A stretch of 64,000 nucleotides of DNA, from positions 232,001 to 296,000 of the forward strand of contig CAJNDS010000635.1 of the NCBI GenBank assembly GCA_905221605.1. Direction: 5' to 3'. The DNA comes from Symbiodinium natans (Eukaryota; Sar; Dinophyceae; Suessiales; Symbiodiniaceae). How positions within the stretch are numbered: the stretch's first letter is position 1; every line of letters begins with the position of its first letter. Of the stretch, positions 12,501 to 24,100 are shown in pieces. Position numbers and translations under genes: made by a program. Under the pieces are notes generated by a model. The model made no database searches. It was not told where the DNA came from and saw nothing but the letters and a program-made list of their open reading frames with translations.

Positions 12501-15500
12501 GCTTCGGGAGGTGTGGGTGCAGTATGTGACGCTTTGGCTACGAGGAGGTTCAGCTGGGATGTGGCAATGATGGGAATCTCCCAAAACAGTCCCCTAACAG
12601 ACCTCAACCCCCATCTTGGGATCGCCAACAGCAGCAATGGCGCCCTTGGTCTTTGCAAGCCCCCAAGCCCGAAACCCTAAACGCTTACGACCAAACCCTG
12701 CACCCCGAAAACCCTAAGCCTCCAAAACCTAAATCCCAAACCTTCAACCCTCAAAGCCTAAACCCTTAACCGCCCCAAACCCTAAGCCCGATAAGGGATT
12801 CAGAGCACAAGTTGAAACCATAAACTCCGAGTCCCCGGACCCCGCCCGCTGAGCTTTTCGCGACCGGCTCCTGACGCTGGGATTGTGTTTTAGAAATTGG
12901 TTAAAGGGATTACAGGGTTTAGGGTTGACGGTTTAGGGTGGGTTTTAGGGGTTTAGAAGGGCTTTGAGGGCTTCAGGGCTTAAAGCGAGTTCAAAACGGT
13001 TTAGGGGTTTTGGGCGAATGGGGCCTCGAAGTAAGCCTGGACTTCAAAGAAGAAGTGTGCCCAATTCTGCAAGTACACTTGCTTCGTTAAAGGGCGCACG
13101 GCGTAGTTGAGCTTTCTTCAGGGTACAGCGTTCTGCAGTCCCTTGAAAGGCTTTGGTGCCCTGAGGAGGAGCTTTGTGCAGCCACTTCACAAGCTTTGCG
13201 GCTTCTTGGGTTTGGGGAAGGAAGTCGCGCCAACCTTGGCCTTGGGCTGTACAGGGTTGGCCTCGGTCTGTCTTTATACAGAGTTCTCTCCCCCCGCCCA
13301 AGACCCCGGAGTTGCTTCGAACGCGTATCTCCTCAGGCTCCACAGACACGGGGACCTTCGTCAGCACCTGCTCAAGAACGTTGGTTTCGATTCAGGCCGT
13401 AGTTTCAGGCGGACTTCCCTCATCTACTTTGTCTAGTGTGGTCAAGGGACCGATAACCTGCACTTCGCCTGCTTATAACAAGGGGCCCCGTCCGTGCGCA
13501 TTAAGAAAAGCTCTCTACAAGGTTGTGTTGGGATGGGGTTTGGTAATCCTCAAGGATGCATGTGTGTCTGTAAATGCAATCGTAGTGAACCAGAATATAC
13601 ATATATTTATATATATATACATATATATATATACATGCATCTACATATATTTGTATACACATACATATAATATATATATATATATATATGGTTTCAAACG
13701 TATGTGTATGCACCTAAACCTGCCAGGCCCTGCCACAGGCTCTGTCTAAAACAGGCTCATGCCCTGAGCTAGCTGCCCCAATCGTCGAGCTCCGACCACC
13801 AGCTCTCTAAGCGATGGTCCGTTCTGGATCCTTGACGGTGCCTTCGGGACCCTGATTAGAGACTAGTACTGGCGTGAGTAGCCGCAATACTACTACGACG
13901 GCTACTACGACGACCATGCCTACTACCACTACAACAAGCACGACTATGCTACTGCCTGAAGATTCAGGATAGGAGCCAAGCTTCTTAACTTTTAGGATTT
14001 TAGGGGGTGGGTCAATCAGGGCACTGCTTGAATCTCCCATTAAGAAGTGGAGCAGCAGCAACCAAACCCCCAAACACTGATAAGGATTCGATTTGGCGTC
14101 ATCCGTTCCCCCATGTTCCCCCCCCATGAAAGAAAGACACTCAGGGCCAAGCGTCCTAAAGCTCAAAGCGGGGAGACTGAGAAGCTACAAAGCCCCCCCC
14201 TAAACCCCAAACCCTACATCCTAAGCCCCAAACAAAAACTGCAAAACCCCGAACACTAAACCCCAAACCCCAAACCAAAAAAAAAAAATCCCTCAACCCT
14301 AAACACCAAACCCTCAACCCCAAACCCTAAACCAGGACTGATATGCCTTCGGCTGTCCAACTTCCCTCAGGAGCGCCTGTGCAGCGAGGCTCGCCTCCCT
14401 GTTCCGCAGGTGCACCTCACTTCCGTTGACCTGGGGGGGCGGTTTTTTTTTTTTTTTTTTTTTTTGGGGGGGGGCTGTCAAGGGCTTTTAAAGGGTTTTT
14501 AGCGTTTGCAAGGGCTTTTTAGGGCTTTTAAAGGGTTTTTCAGGGTTTTCAAGGGTTTTTTTCCGGCTTTCAAGGGCGTGCAAAGGGTTTTTTTGAAGGG
14601 TTTCTTAAGGGTTGTTTGAGGGTTCTTGAAGGGTTTGAAGGGATTTTGAGGGTTTTAAGGGCTTTTAGGGCTTTCAGGGTTGTAGGCTGTTAGGGCGTTT
14701 TGGGGTTTAGAGCTTCTAGGGTTTGTTAAGGGTTTAGGGCTTCTGTGGGTTTAAGGGCTTAAAGGGTTTTAAGGGTTTAAGGTTTTAAGGGGTTAAAGGG
14801 TTTTAAGGGTTTTAATGGGGCTTTCAGGGTTTTAAGGGGCCTTTAAGGGTTTAAGGGAGGGTACCTAATTCCCGATCTTAGCAGCCCAGTAACCATATCA
14901 TGAAAAAAAAAAGGGTAAAGGGTACCACTGGGCTACCAAGCGATTAAGCACAAGTAAGTTTGGGGTTCAGGGTTGAAGTCTTTGAGCAAATCTTGTCGAC
15001 CATCCCAGCCCGAAATCCTTACACCCTTCGGCCCTCGGACCCCAAGATAGCCCTAAACCCTATAAGTCCTAGAGGCGCCTCTTCTCCATGAGACCCTCAA
15101 ACCCTCGGCCCGCTCTGTTTTTTGAGGAAAGGGCGAAGCCCAGCTGCGAGAGCTGCGCTGTGGGCGGCCCGTCGATGGGCCGACTCCCTGGTTTGGGGCA
15201 TCGGGCTTTTGGTGTTTAGGGGTTTGGGGTTTAGGGTTTCAAGTGCCTTTCATGATTCATAGGCTTTTTGCAAGTAGGGTTGAGGGTTTGCGGATTCCCA
15301 GATTTGCCGGGTATGGGTCAAAGAATTGCCGTGCTGCAGAGGGGGCGGAGGCTTCGGGGGGGTGGAGGGTCGAGCTCGACATCGAGCAGCCAAGGGCGGT
15401 CAATGCTGAATTTGCTTAGGGCTACCCCTTGCTGCTTTCTAGGAGAAAGGCCTGGTACCCTAAACCCTAAACCCCACACGCTATAAGGAGCTTGAGAGAG

Positions 15501-17149
15501 CCAAGTGCGCTCTGGGACAAAAAACTCGTCTCGTGCCTCTACCGTGCAAGACGCGCAAACTGTCCTCGATCTTCTAAGCTCAGCTCTCGCCTGACGCTGA
15601 GACACTGTTTGTGGGGTTCAGGTTGGGTTTCAACTTTTGCCTAAACCCTACACCCTACACTGCAGCCTGTAGATAACCCCATACTCTCTTAGACCCAAAA
15701 CCTAGCTTTTCTTTCTCGTACACCCCTATACCAAAATTCCCTCAAACCTCGGACGTCCGGCCTGCTGGGTCAAACGACAACTGCTGGTCTCCGGGCCTGT
15801 TCAGCATCTTGCATTCAGGCTTTTCAGCCTCCAAGGCCGTGAAAATCCGAAAACCCAAACCCCACCTAGGCTGTAGGGCTCAGAATCGCAAGCCCTTTGG
15901 GGGGGGGGGGGGGGGTACCCTGAACTACAAGGCATACACGATGATAGACGTGAGGTTCCCCAGCGCAGCCTCTTCGGGATTAGAGCTTAGACTCCAAACC
16001 CAAAAACCCTGCGCCCTTATAAACCCCAGCCACACACACACTATGAACCTAACCTAAACCCTGTAAACCTCAAATCTCCCAGACCCCCAAACCATGACAG
16101 GCTTCTGGATCGAGCCCTAGGGTGCCCTGACTTTCAGCTGCCGGGGGGTTTCAAGGATGCGAGGTGCCAGGTTTCCCCAAGGAGAGGGTATCAGGCATCA
16201 GCCAAATAGAGGGGCCTTAAGAATTTGAAGGGTTTTTGGGGTCAGTATAGTAGAGTGATTAGGGGCCATAAGGGAATACTATTATATTAAATACCCATAA
16301 AAAGGAACAAGGGCCCCAAACACCGCATCAAACCCTATAGCTCTAAACCCTAAACCCGAAAGCCTGCACAACCCAAACGCTCAAGGCCAAAAACCGAAAC
16401 CCTAATCTCGGAGAGCAACTGAGAAAATGCGTCGCGCTGTGGCCCCGGCTCCACGCCACATCGCGTCTTCACCTCTGCCTGGAGGTCTGCAAGCCTTTCG
16501 CAAGGAAGGTTTAGGGTCCAAAGGTTGGGGTGAAATTAAGGCGTATACTTAGGGTTTAGAGAGGGAGTTGATGTTTTTGGGTTGAGGTCTTCGGGCGGGG
16601 CTTGGGCTCAGATCGCGCTTGTGAGCTCTATGTAGCGCGGTTTTCTTCTTCAACTTGGGATTTACGATTCAACTCAAGGCTTCTGGGCACTCCGACCCCC
16701 TGCCTAAATTTGAGAGACCCCACACCCCGAGCCCTGAACCAAAATCTCAGCCCCAAAACCTAAACAATAGTCCGTACAGGAAACGGTGATTCACAGCACT
16801 TCTTCGTGTTTTCTTTTCGGGCTCCTCAGTACACTAACCCTCGGTGTTCCTCTACTGGTTGGGGGGGGAGGGGGGATCTGTAAATGATGCGGCGTTTGGC
16901 AGGTCCCTATTGCAATTCCTTCACACCCTAAACCCGAAATTTCAAGGTACCAAACAGAGCCTATACTTTAGGGTTTGGGGTTTAGGGTTTAGGGTTTATA
17001 CTTTAGGTCAACTTCCACTTCCTCCCCGCCAAGGTCCCCCGGCGTGGAGCTGCTGGGAAGAACCTGCATCGGTCTCATGGGGAACTGGGGCTTTAGGGCT
17101 CAGGGACCATGCATGTAAAAAAACAAATAAATTATATATATATATGCTC

Positions 17150-17183
<34 letters not shown>

Positions 17184-19788
17184 GTATGTCTATATGTATA
17201 TATATATAGACTGAGAGAGAGAGAGAGAGACAGAGAGAGAGAGAGAGAAAGAGCATATGAATGTACATACAGTGGTCTAGGCCTTGGAGGGTACAGTTTG
17301 CAAGTAGAGATTACGACGGGCTAAGAAGTTGTTTAGGCATGGGGTTTCTAGGGGTTCAGTTTAGGTCCAAAGCCATTCGTGCCCGAGTTCAAGCATCCGA
17401 GTCATGAGTGCGGCTTTGGGATCCGTATTGTTGGTATCGGAAGCTTGAGCAACCGGAAGAGCACCCCCAAAGCTGCAAAATCCCAAGCCTCCATCCTGGG
17501 CGCCACCCTCGCAAGCTCAAGTCTCAAACAACACCCGTATCAGGGTTTGGGACCCCAAAACACCAAAACCCCAAACCCCCAAGAAAAACTGAAAATTAGG
17601 GTTGCCTGAACCCTGGGACCCACAAATCGAGTCTAGCAGCGATGCGCGATCGGCCGGCAGGGGAGGTCAGGCGCACGGTCAGACCTGGGAGTCTGTTGCT
17701 TTGGGTTTCGGGTGTAGGGCTTAGGGTGTTAGAAGTCATGGTGATGAACCTACATAACCGGTCAACTTCTGTTCATGCTTCGCCTAGAATTTGGGTCCGA
17801 AATTTGCCTGTGCACCGTGCAAAAAGTTGCTCTTGTAATTACTGTACTGGTAAAAATGAAACGAAATAAGAAAAACCTTCTTTAATCGTGATAGCTGGGA
17901 TAACAATGAAAAGAATGACTACAAATCAACTGGAAAGCAGACCTTTCACCGATCGTCTATACAAAAGCATAAAGGTTGCGGGCTTAGAACGGTTCAACAG
18001 GGCTAGCTTGCGAGTTTCAGACGTTTGGGATCCGGATGCTCGGGTTCTGGCACTGAGGGCGCGCCGGCGAGAATCGATTGGACTCAGGGCGTTTTGGGAA
18101 GTTCATCGGGACGGTCTTACGGAGCGTAAGTTGTAAGTGGCAAGCCCGGCAGAGTCATCCAACCCAGACCGAAAAAACACACATCATGGCCTACGTACTC
18201 AGTATTCGCCCACTCTTCTTCTGGGACTCTAAGAGCAGCTCCCGAACCTGCCTCCGAATCCTCCCCTCCCATGGGTCCCCCGGCTCGACATCTCAAGCCA
18301 CCACAGCAGACTCCGTGGGGGCTGTTCTAAAATAGGGTCCCCTTCTTTCCCCAAAGCCCTGGTATCAAACCTAACAGGCAACTAAGCTGCTAAACTCCGA
18401 AAAAGGGGGGGACCACAATTCGAGAGCAGGCACTGTGGGGGCCCAAGCCTTGCCGCGGCTGCCGGCGGATTTTTGTTGCTGGGGGGGTGCATGATAAGGG
18501 CTTGATAAGGGCGGGTTTAGGGTGTAGGGTTTAGGGTTTAGGGTTTAGGGTTCAGGGTTGAGGGCTTAGGGAGTAGGGGTTGCAGGGAGTTCGTTTGAGG
18601 GCTTGGGGGCTTTAAGGATTTCAGGGATCAGGGCTTCGGGGATCAATCCAAAGGTTTCGGGCGTAGCCTCGGGGGGCTAGGGCTTTTCTAGGTTCGCGTA
18701 GCCAAAAGTCTAAACCTGCGCAATGGGACAAGCAACCGTTGTAACATTGAGACCCGGGTTTAAGAAGATTCTGCTAAATTGGGGGATGCAAAGGGGGACC
18801 TCTTCTGTGGCAAACTCCCAATGGAGTACGGATGGTACGTGGTACAGGGGTTCTCCTGAAGACCATAAATCCTGAAGTCGAGAGCTCCAGTTTGAAAAAA
18901 AAGTCTTAAACACGATGCTCTTAAACTCAATAAGGGAAATTACGCAATATCACAAAAGCCTACCCAGTTGGGCTATTGGCAATGCTTCTATTCGGGATTT
19001 GGGAAGGTGAGCAGTTGGAGAAGGCAGAGTCATCCGGAGACATTTGAACCCTAAAGGGCTCAGGGTTTAGGGGCTTCTCAAAACTGAGACTACCAAGGTG
19101 GCCCCCCAAAAAGGCTAGGGTTTAGGATTTGGGGTTTAGGGTTTAGGGTTTAGGGTTCACAGAAAAGGGTACCACCATCTTGGGAGGCCCCGACATCCGA
19201 AACCTCACCAGACAAGCAAACGGACCAGTGAAGGATAGGGTTTAGGGTTTAGGGTTTAGGGTTTAGGGTTTAGGGTTCAGGGTTTAGGATTTAGGATTTA
19301 GGGTTTTAGGGATAGCCCCTGGTAGAATAAAGGCAGTCCCAGGTTGGCACTACATGCAGAATCCAACTCCTTCATCTAAGAGTAGTTACATGGCCCCTTA
19401 GTATGGGGACCCCTTATATACCCGTTCGGGCCCATACTTCACAACCCTTTAAGGGGCCATACAGAGGGACCACGGAGCTGCCCTAAGATACTCTTCTGGA
19501 CTCCTGTTTTTGTCTCTCATGAGCGGGCACGCGTCTACCTCATCTGGCATGCTCTGCATGGCCAGGAATCTACGGTCCACACCCGAAGCCCCAAGAACCC
19601 TAAAGCTAAACCCTCTAAACCCACTTTGCGGTACAGGGTTGCTCTTATAGCTTTCACCCTAAACCCTTAAACCCTTAAACCCTAAAACCCTAGAACTGAA
19701 CCCGAGATGGAGCTTTCTTCGCAGAGGCTCCTCTTGGAGGAGCCGCGGCGTCGAAGTGAGAACTGTTCTTGACTGTGCAGGTGCTCAT
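9518..19788 (-). CDS. Gene B: unrecognised multi-exon protein, possible ubiquitin-like fold
   Basis: The start exon is 19702-19788 (MSTCTVKNSSHFDAAAPP), with its ATG directly after an AG. Further candidates: 18716-18871, 18449-18478, about 17637-17686 (LTVRLTSPAGRSRI), 17030-17063 (VLPSSSTPGDL), 16431-16486 (LQAEVKTRCGVEPGPQRD), 16093-16126 (GTLGLDPEACH), 15940-15971 (AALGNLTSII), 15776-15807 (MLNRPGDQQL), 15338-15414 (FSIDRPWLLDVELDPPPP), 14347-14430 (REASLAAQALLREVGQPK), about 13160-13200, 12359-12420 (RQQSAEATTRPLSQTIRVLE), 11727-11888 (TDGIWRLRSLSNRGLYIFY), about 11465-11556, 9971-10015 (VASDGTKALGEGIA) and 9518-9595 (stop TAG). Exons 17063 to 15338 join in phase. LTVRLTSPAGRSRI with the following helix-like exon resembles the start of a ubiquitin-like domain; that is speculation. 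The 3' end is weakly supported: its TAG lies inside a telomere-like repeat. Confidence 0.5.
10264..10350 (+). repeat. TTCAGGG heptamer array
   Basis: About eight perfect TTCAGGG units followed by canonical TTTAGGG. It is the same kind of homogenised variant as the CCCTCAA array at 9.45 kb, in the opposite orientation. Confidence 0.92.
13590..13692. repeat. AT-rich dinucleotide tract
   Basis: About 100 bp of (AT)n with ACAT interruptions. Similar tracts lie at 1008-1105, 5056-5084, 7370-7386, 17134-17208 (followed by (GA)n to 17250), 32250-32310, 42870-42985, 52185-52245, 58430-58530 and 63390-63420. All are intronic or intergenic and give only spurious IYIYI-type frames. Confidence 0.9.
14455..14860 (+). 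repeat. Degenerate AAGGGTTTT-type array after poly-T/poly-G
   Basis: A run of about 22 T and 10 G at 14443-14474 is followed by about 390 bp of loosely telomere-like units (AAGGGCTTTT, AAGGGTTTT). In gene sense it precedes exon 14347-14430 of gene B as a C-rich, A-rich acceptor region. Confidence 0.75.
17888..18136 (+). other. Plus-strand open frame in a gene B intron
   Basis: An 82-codon frame with a protein-like composition (SLRVSDVWDPDARVLALRAR in its middle). It runs against the direction of all other genes, no neighbouring plus-strand exon joins it, and the minus strand is also open. It may be a chance frame, an antisense gene or a captured fragment. Confidence 0.2.
18515..18560 (+). 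repeat. TTTAGGG array
   Basis: Five to six canonical heptamers, 35 bp to the right of the short gene B exon 18449-18478, so in sense they lie upstream of its acceptor. Confidence 0.85.
18905..18968 (+). repeat. Short interspersed element 'CTCTTAAAC-AAGGG', copy a
   Basis: This copy reads GATGCTCTTAAACTCAATAA, GGGAAATTACGCAATATC, then AAAAGCCTACCCAG. It is one of seven related copies, all in plus orientation and here about 35 bp upstream, in gene sense, of gene B exon 18716-18871. Further copies: 22700-22800, 31372-31445, 32530-32605, 49012-49090, 49955-50003 and 52500-52580. Confidence 0.75.
19120..19310 (+). repeat. Two TTTAGGG arrays around an 80-bp unique island
   Basis: Arrays at 19124-19155 and 19238-19310 flank an 80-bp unique stretch that is open in several frames but has no clear exon. 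They lie in a gene B intron. Confidence 0.8.
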
Positions 19789-21140
19789 CTGATAGGATCT
19801 TCCCAATTGATAATATAATATAGTATAATACAAATTATAGAGTGTAAAATACATAATGTATGAAATTGCACCATACAATACATCATATCAAATTGAAACT
19901 AACATATTCTAGTAGGCATTCACAGGAACGGATGGGAGCCCATCTTTGCTTGACTAGCTTCATGGGTGTCCATAACCGAACCTGACCATTAAACGGGAGG
20001 GAATGGGGGGGCCCTCCCTGAACCCTCACAAGGATGCGGCGACTGAGGGCTTGACACTTTTGGGCTTCAGCATGCTTAGGTGTGGGTTGACGAGGGAGGT
20101 TTCGGGTTTAGGGCCGTTTAGGGTGTAGGGATTAAGGTCATCTATCTACCAGGTGAGCGTTCATCGAACGTCACGAAGTGATCGTTCGGCAGTTGACTTC
20201 TCGACCACCGATGCACAGCGAATTCTCTCCCATCGTCTGATTCCCAACTTCAGAAGCTGGCACCGCAAAGAACCGCTGTGGGACTCGACGCAGATAAGGC
20301 GTCCGGGGAACTTTTTACTCGAGTTTGGGGTTGCCAGGCTTCACCGTAAATCAGCTCGCAACCTGAACTTGCGCAATGAAACCATTTGTTGGTGTTGACG
20401 GGGCAAACTGAATACTCACAAACAAGGAAGCAAGCGCACCACTGGGGTTTCACCCTGCACTTGAATAATACAAATGGGTTCAGGGTTTGTAGGGTTTATT
20501 TAGGCGGGTTTCGAACCCTCATCCATAAACACTGACAGCCAGACCGGCGGGAGTTTGAAGGTCCTTGTGCCTTCCTCCGTTCTTAAGATGCCTTGGTCGC
20601 AAGGATCACAGTGAACCCCAAGCAAACCTCAGGGCTTTATAAGGCTGAGGATCGTTCAGGAAACCTACGGCCGTAAGCAGCCCCTTACTGAACCTCCAAC
20701 CCCCCCCCCCCCCCCAGTTTTTAGGGTTAGGGCATGTATGTTTCTTTCAGCAAGGAACTATTTGGATGCCAGCCCTGTGGGCACATGGGATATCTGATTA
20801 AGTTTCGGGTTTTGTGGTCTCTTACAGATGATAACTTCTAGACACAGGAGTAACCTAGGAATAAGACGGGTGCCCTTTTTGGTTTAAAGGGGCTGAAAAG
20901 AGAACCTAACACTAGTACAAGGGAAAAAAGGCCTACTCAGGGTCCTAGACTTTCGTGGTCTCTAAACACCTCAGGGTCCCGTGGTCCTTGATGACGGACG
21001 GTAACGGGGACAGCTCAGTAGTTGCTCCCTCCGTCAGTAATGGCCTCGGCACCGTGGAACCCTACCTGAACCCCCCTTTGCAGTTTCATGTGTCCGTAAA
21101 CCCTAAACCCTGAACCCTAAACCCTAAATCCTCTAGACCT
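19789..21140. other. Spacer between genes C and B
   Basis: About 1.35 kb between the stop of gene C and the start of gene B. It holds an 81-codon plus-strand frame (20153-20398), a C-run at 20700 and few telomere-like repeats. No promoter motif was recognised; dinoflagellates generally lack a canonical TATA box. Confidence 0.5.
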
Positions 21141-24100
21141 TCAACCGGCAGATGGCTCGCTCTTGTTGGCAAACACGACTGACAGTCGGGTGTTCATGGG
21201 TGCCCTTTCTTAACAAACCCCTAAAAAGTCTTAAACCAATTGGGGGAACGGGGGGGGGGGGTAGTATGGAGGGGGGTAGTAGGGGAAGCCACGAGGTGTG
21301 CAAGGCCCAGGCCATCGTACCTGGCTGTCCAGGGTCGTCGGCGGACGTCTGCATGTTCTGAACCTGCAACCATAATGCATAATAGGTTTTAGGGTTTAGG
21401 CTTTGAAACCCCTGCAAAAAAGGGCACCGTTTTGGCTTCACAGGGTTTATGAGGGAACCTCGTGTTATAAAGGGCGCACACTGACCTCTAGCAAAGACAG
21501 GTGTGTCTGGCTTCTCCCATCCTCGCGCCTTGACAAACCCTTGAGCCATACAGCCCTGAGGTTTAGGGTTTAGGGTTTTGCCCCAAGTCGAGAAGCATCC
21601 CTCCCAGCGACCAGCCTGCATCGGCGTAAAACTCATGGGCATGCGCGCGCCCATGGAGTTCATGGCCGCATTCCTTGCAGGGTAAGAGGCGCAGACTTCT
21701 GAAGCCCTAGACTCTTATAACCCCTAAACCCCGAACTTATGCCTAAACCACCAGCTACGGTCGCAGGGGTTGATCTGGGCATCGGCTTTGCATTTTCAAC
21801 AAATCAGGCGTGGGATCTGCCAAGAAGGAACAGCATGAACTGGCAGGCGATGACCAAATACATCCCGCTTCAGGCTTGGAATGTCAGGACAAGAGCTTCT
21901 CGAGTTTCGGGCTTAGGGTTTTTACCTACAACTTGCCAAAGAACCCCCCCCCCAAACACACAAAATGTTCTTCCTTGTCGGGGCAGTATGTGGACTATTA
22001 TTTTGTATGTTGTTTTTTTGGTGGGGGGGGTTCTTAAGCAAATAGCATTTTTAAAGGATAGTTTGGGGTTTAGGCTTCGGGTGCCGCAAGCCCGGCATGC
22101 CTGTATGCCGCAGGGTCATACCGCAAGAACTCGCCCGTCTTGCTCATGATCGCTCCTTCGTTTGAAGCCCGAACCGACACTAACCATATAACAAGCCCTA
22201 AGCCCGAAATAAATTAACAACACTTTCAAACCCTACTGAAGCCCTAAACCCCCAACAGATTGGAAACACTTCTGAATGTGCCGCAACATCCTTCGGAGCT
22301 CGTTTAGAACCTTTGCTGTCCCCAACGCGGATCAAGCCTCAAGCCAGACAGAACCCCCGCACCTGACTAACGAATAGAACATGATTCTGATGTGGTGATG
22401 TGATTGAGGCTGAATGTGGTAGACGTGATAAAGCCTAGAACTCGTTGATTCTGCCATGTTTGTCCACTTGGCGGACTTGATACATTGGTCTAAACGGGCT
22501 TAGGGCTCAAACTGCTCCACCGTGCCTTGAATCCTCTTCATACTCCCAAGTTCAGGGCAGACCAAACCCTCAAGGCAATACAGAAAGTGAAAAAGCCACC
22601 TACCCAGAATCTTCGACCCACACGTCCTACAAGCCCCAAGCCCTGAAGCCCTCAATCTGCAAATCATAGACCCCCCTGAAGCCACGAGTGCCCTGTACAA
22701 GGATGGCCCTTAAACCCTCTGAATAATCTTCCTGAATATGATCCTCTTAAAACCCAATAAAGGGAAAATAAAAAGATGTCCCAGGGGCCTGCCTAGTTTA
22801 CAGAAAAGTTCGTTGTTGGCAAGAGTCTCCTACAACACCTGAAGCTGAGCCACTGAAAACAACCCTGGTTTTCGGGTTTAGGGTAGCTCGGGGTTTAGGG
22901 AAGTCCCAGAACAAACCGAGGAGAAACAACAAGCAACACTGAACCCACCGAATCCAACTGCTCAGCTCTGTAGCTTATGGTCCCTGTTGCCATGCGGAAG
23001 CCTGCATTCCCGCCCAGACCAAGACCCCAGGCCATAAACCCTGCACTACTCCCTTAGACTTTAGGGCTTTAGAGGGCCGTCAAAACGGGCCCCCCTAAAC
23101 CCTATAACCGTAAACCCTATGATTGGGAGAACTGCTCAAAATGCGCACGGCCTTGGGGGCGTTGCGTCGGGATAGCGCTTGGAATAGCACTGCCCCTGAG
23201 GGTCGGACAATCTGAGGTGAAGGGGTTTAGGGATTCGGTTTCATTTGGGTGGGTTGCGGGCCTTTGGGGCAAAATCAAGGAACTTGCCGTGTCTAACTTG
23301 CTGCTAGATCGCGGGCCTTGGCGACACCGGAAGCCCTGCCTAAGCCCTTAGAGCTTGGGGTTTCAGGATTCAGGGTTGAGAGTTTAAGGGTTCAAGGGTT
23401 TAGCTTTGGGTTTTTATCAGACCCTTACAAATGGTCGCGCGACCCCAAACCCTTAAGTTCCCAAAGCCCCTCCACAGCTCGGGCCCTTGCGTCGGAGTTT
23501 CCGAGCGATTGGTGAGCAGCCCTGCGTTGGAGTTGGCGCGCTGCTGCTGCATCTGCATCTGCATCTGCTGCTGTTGTTGCTGCTGCAGCATCGCCTGGGG
23601 AGCCAGACCCAGAACCCTAAACACAAGACCACAACGTTCGGGGCTTTGGGCTTCTAGGCTGGGGCGTGTCTAGAAAGCGGGTTCGAAACCTGGTATGCTT
23701 AGGGTCATACAAGTATGTGAGTTCTGCATCACCCAAGGCTGAATGAATGAAGCAAGGTTTTTGGTTATCGGGCTTGGGGACATGTGTGCTACCTGACTCC
23801 ACGTGCCTCCGCAGAACCGTCGTAGTTCATTCGCGACACCTTGGGGGAGAGCGGGGTCGGCTATGCCCTAAAACCTACATCCTAAACCAGCATAGGGTTC
23901 GCAAAGGATGCAGACCATCTGCAAAGAAGCAACGCTTAGTGGGGCCACCAGCCTGGTGGATCCCTTCTGGGGGTGTGCGACCTAAGGGACCCGAATAATA
24001 TAGACCCCAAAAAGGAGGACCCCGAGCCCAAGGTTCCCCCCCAATTCAGACACCCTCACACCTCCCCCCCCCCTAGACCCAAATATCCCCGTATCCTCAT

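Noticed and set aside
13107-13749. Overlapping plus-strand frames up to 191 codons
   Set aside because: They run into the (AT)n tract and give IYIYI. The minus strand offers a more plausible short exon (KLVKWLHK) near 13.18 kb.
13870-13960. Poly-Val frame or triplet-repeat exon
   Set aside because: ACT/ACG triplet repeats give a poly-Val frame on minus, but there are no exon boundaries or phase support. It is treated as low-complexity intron sequence.
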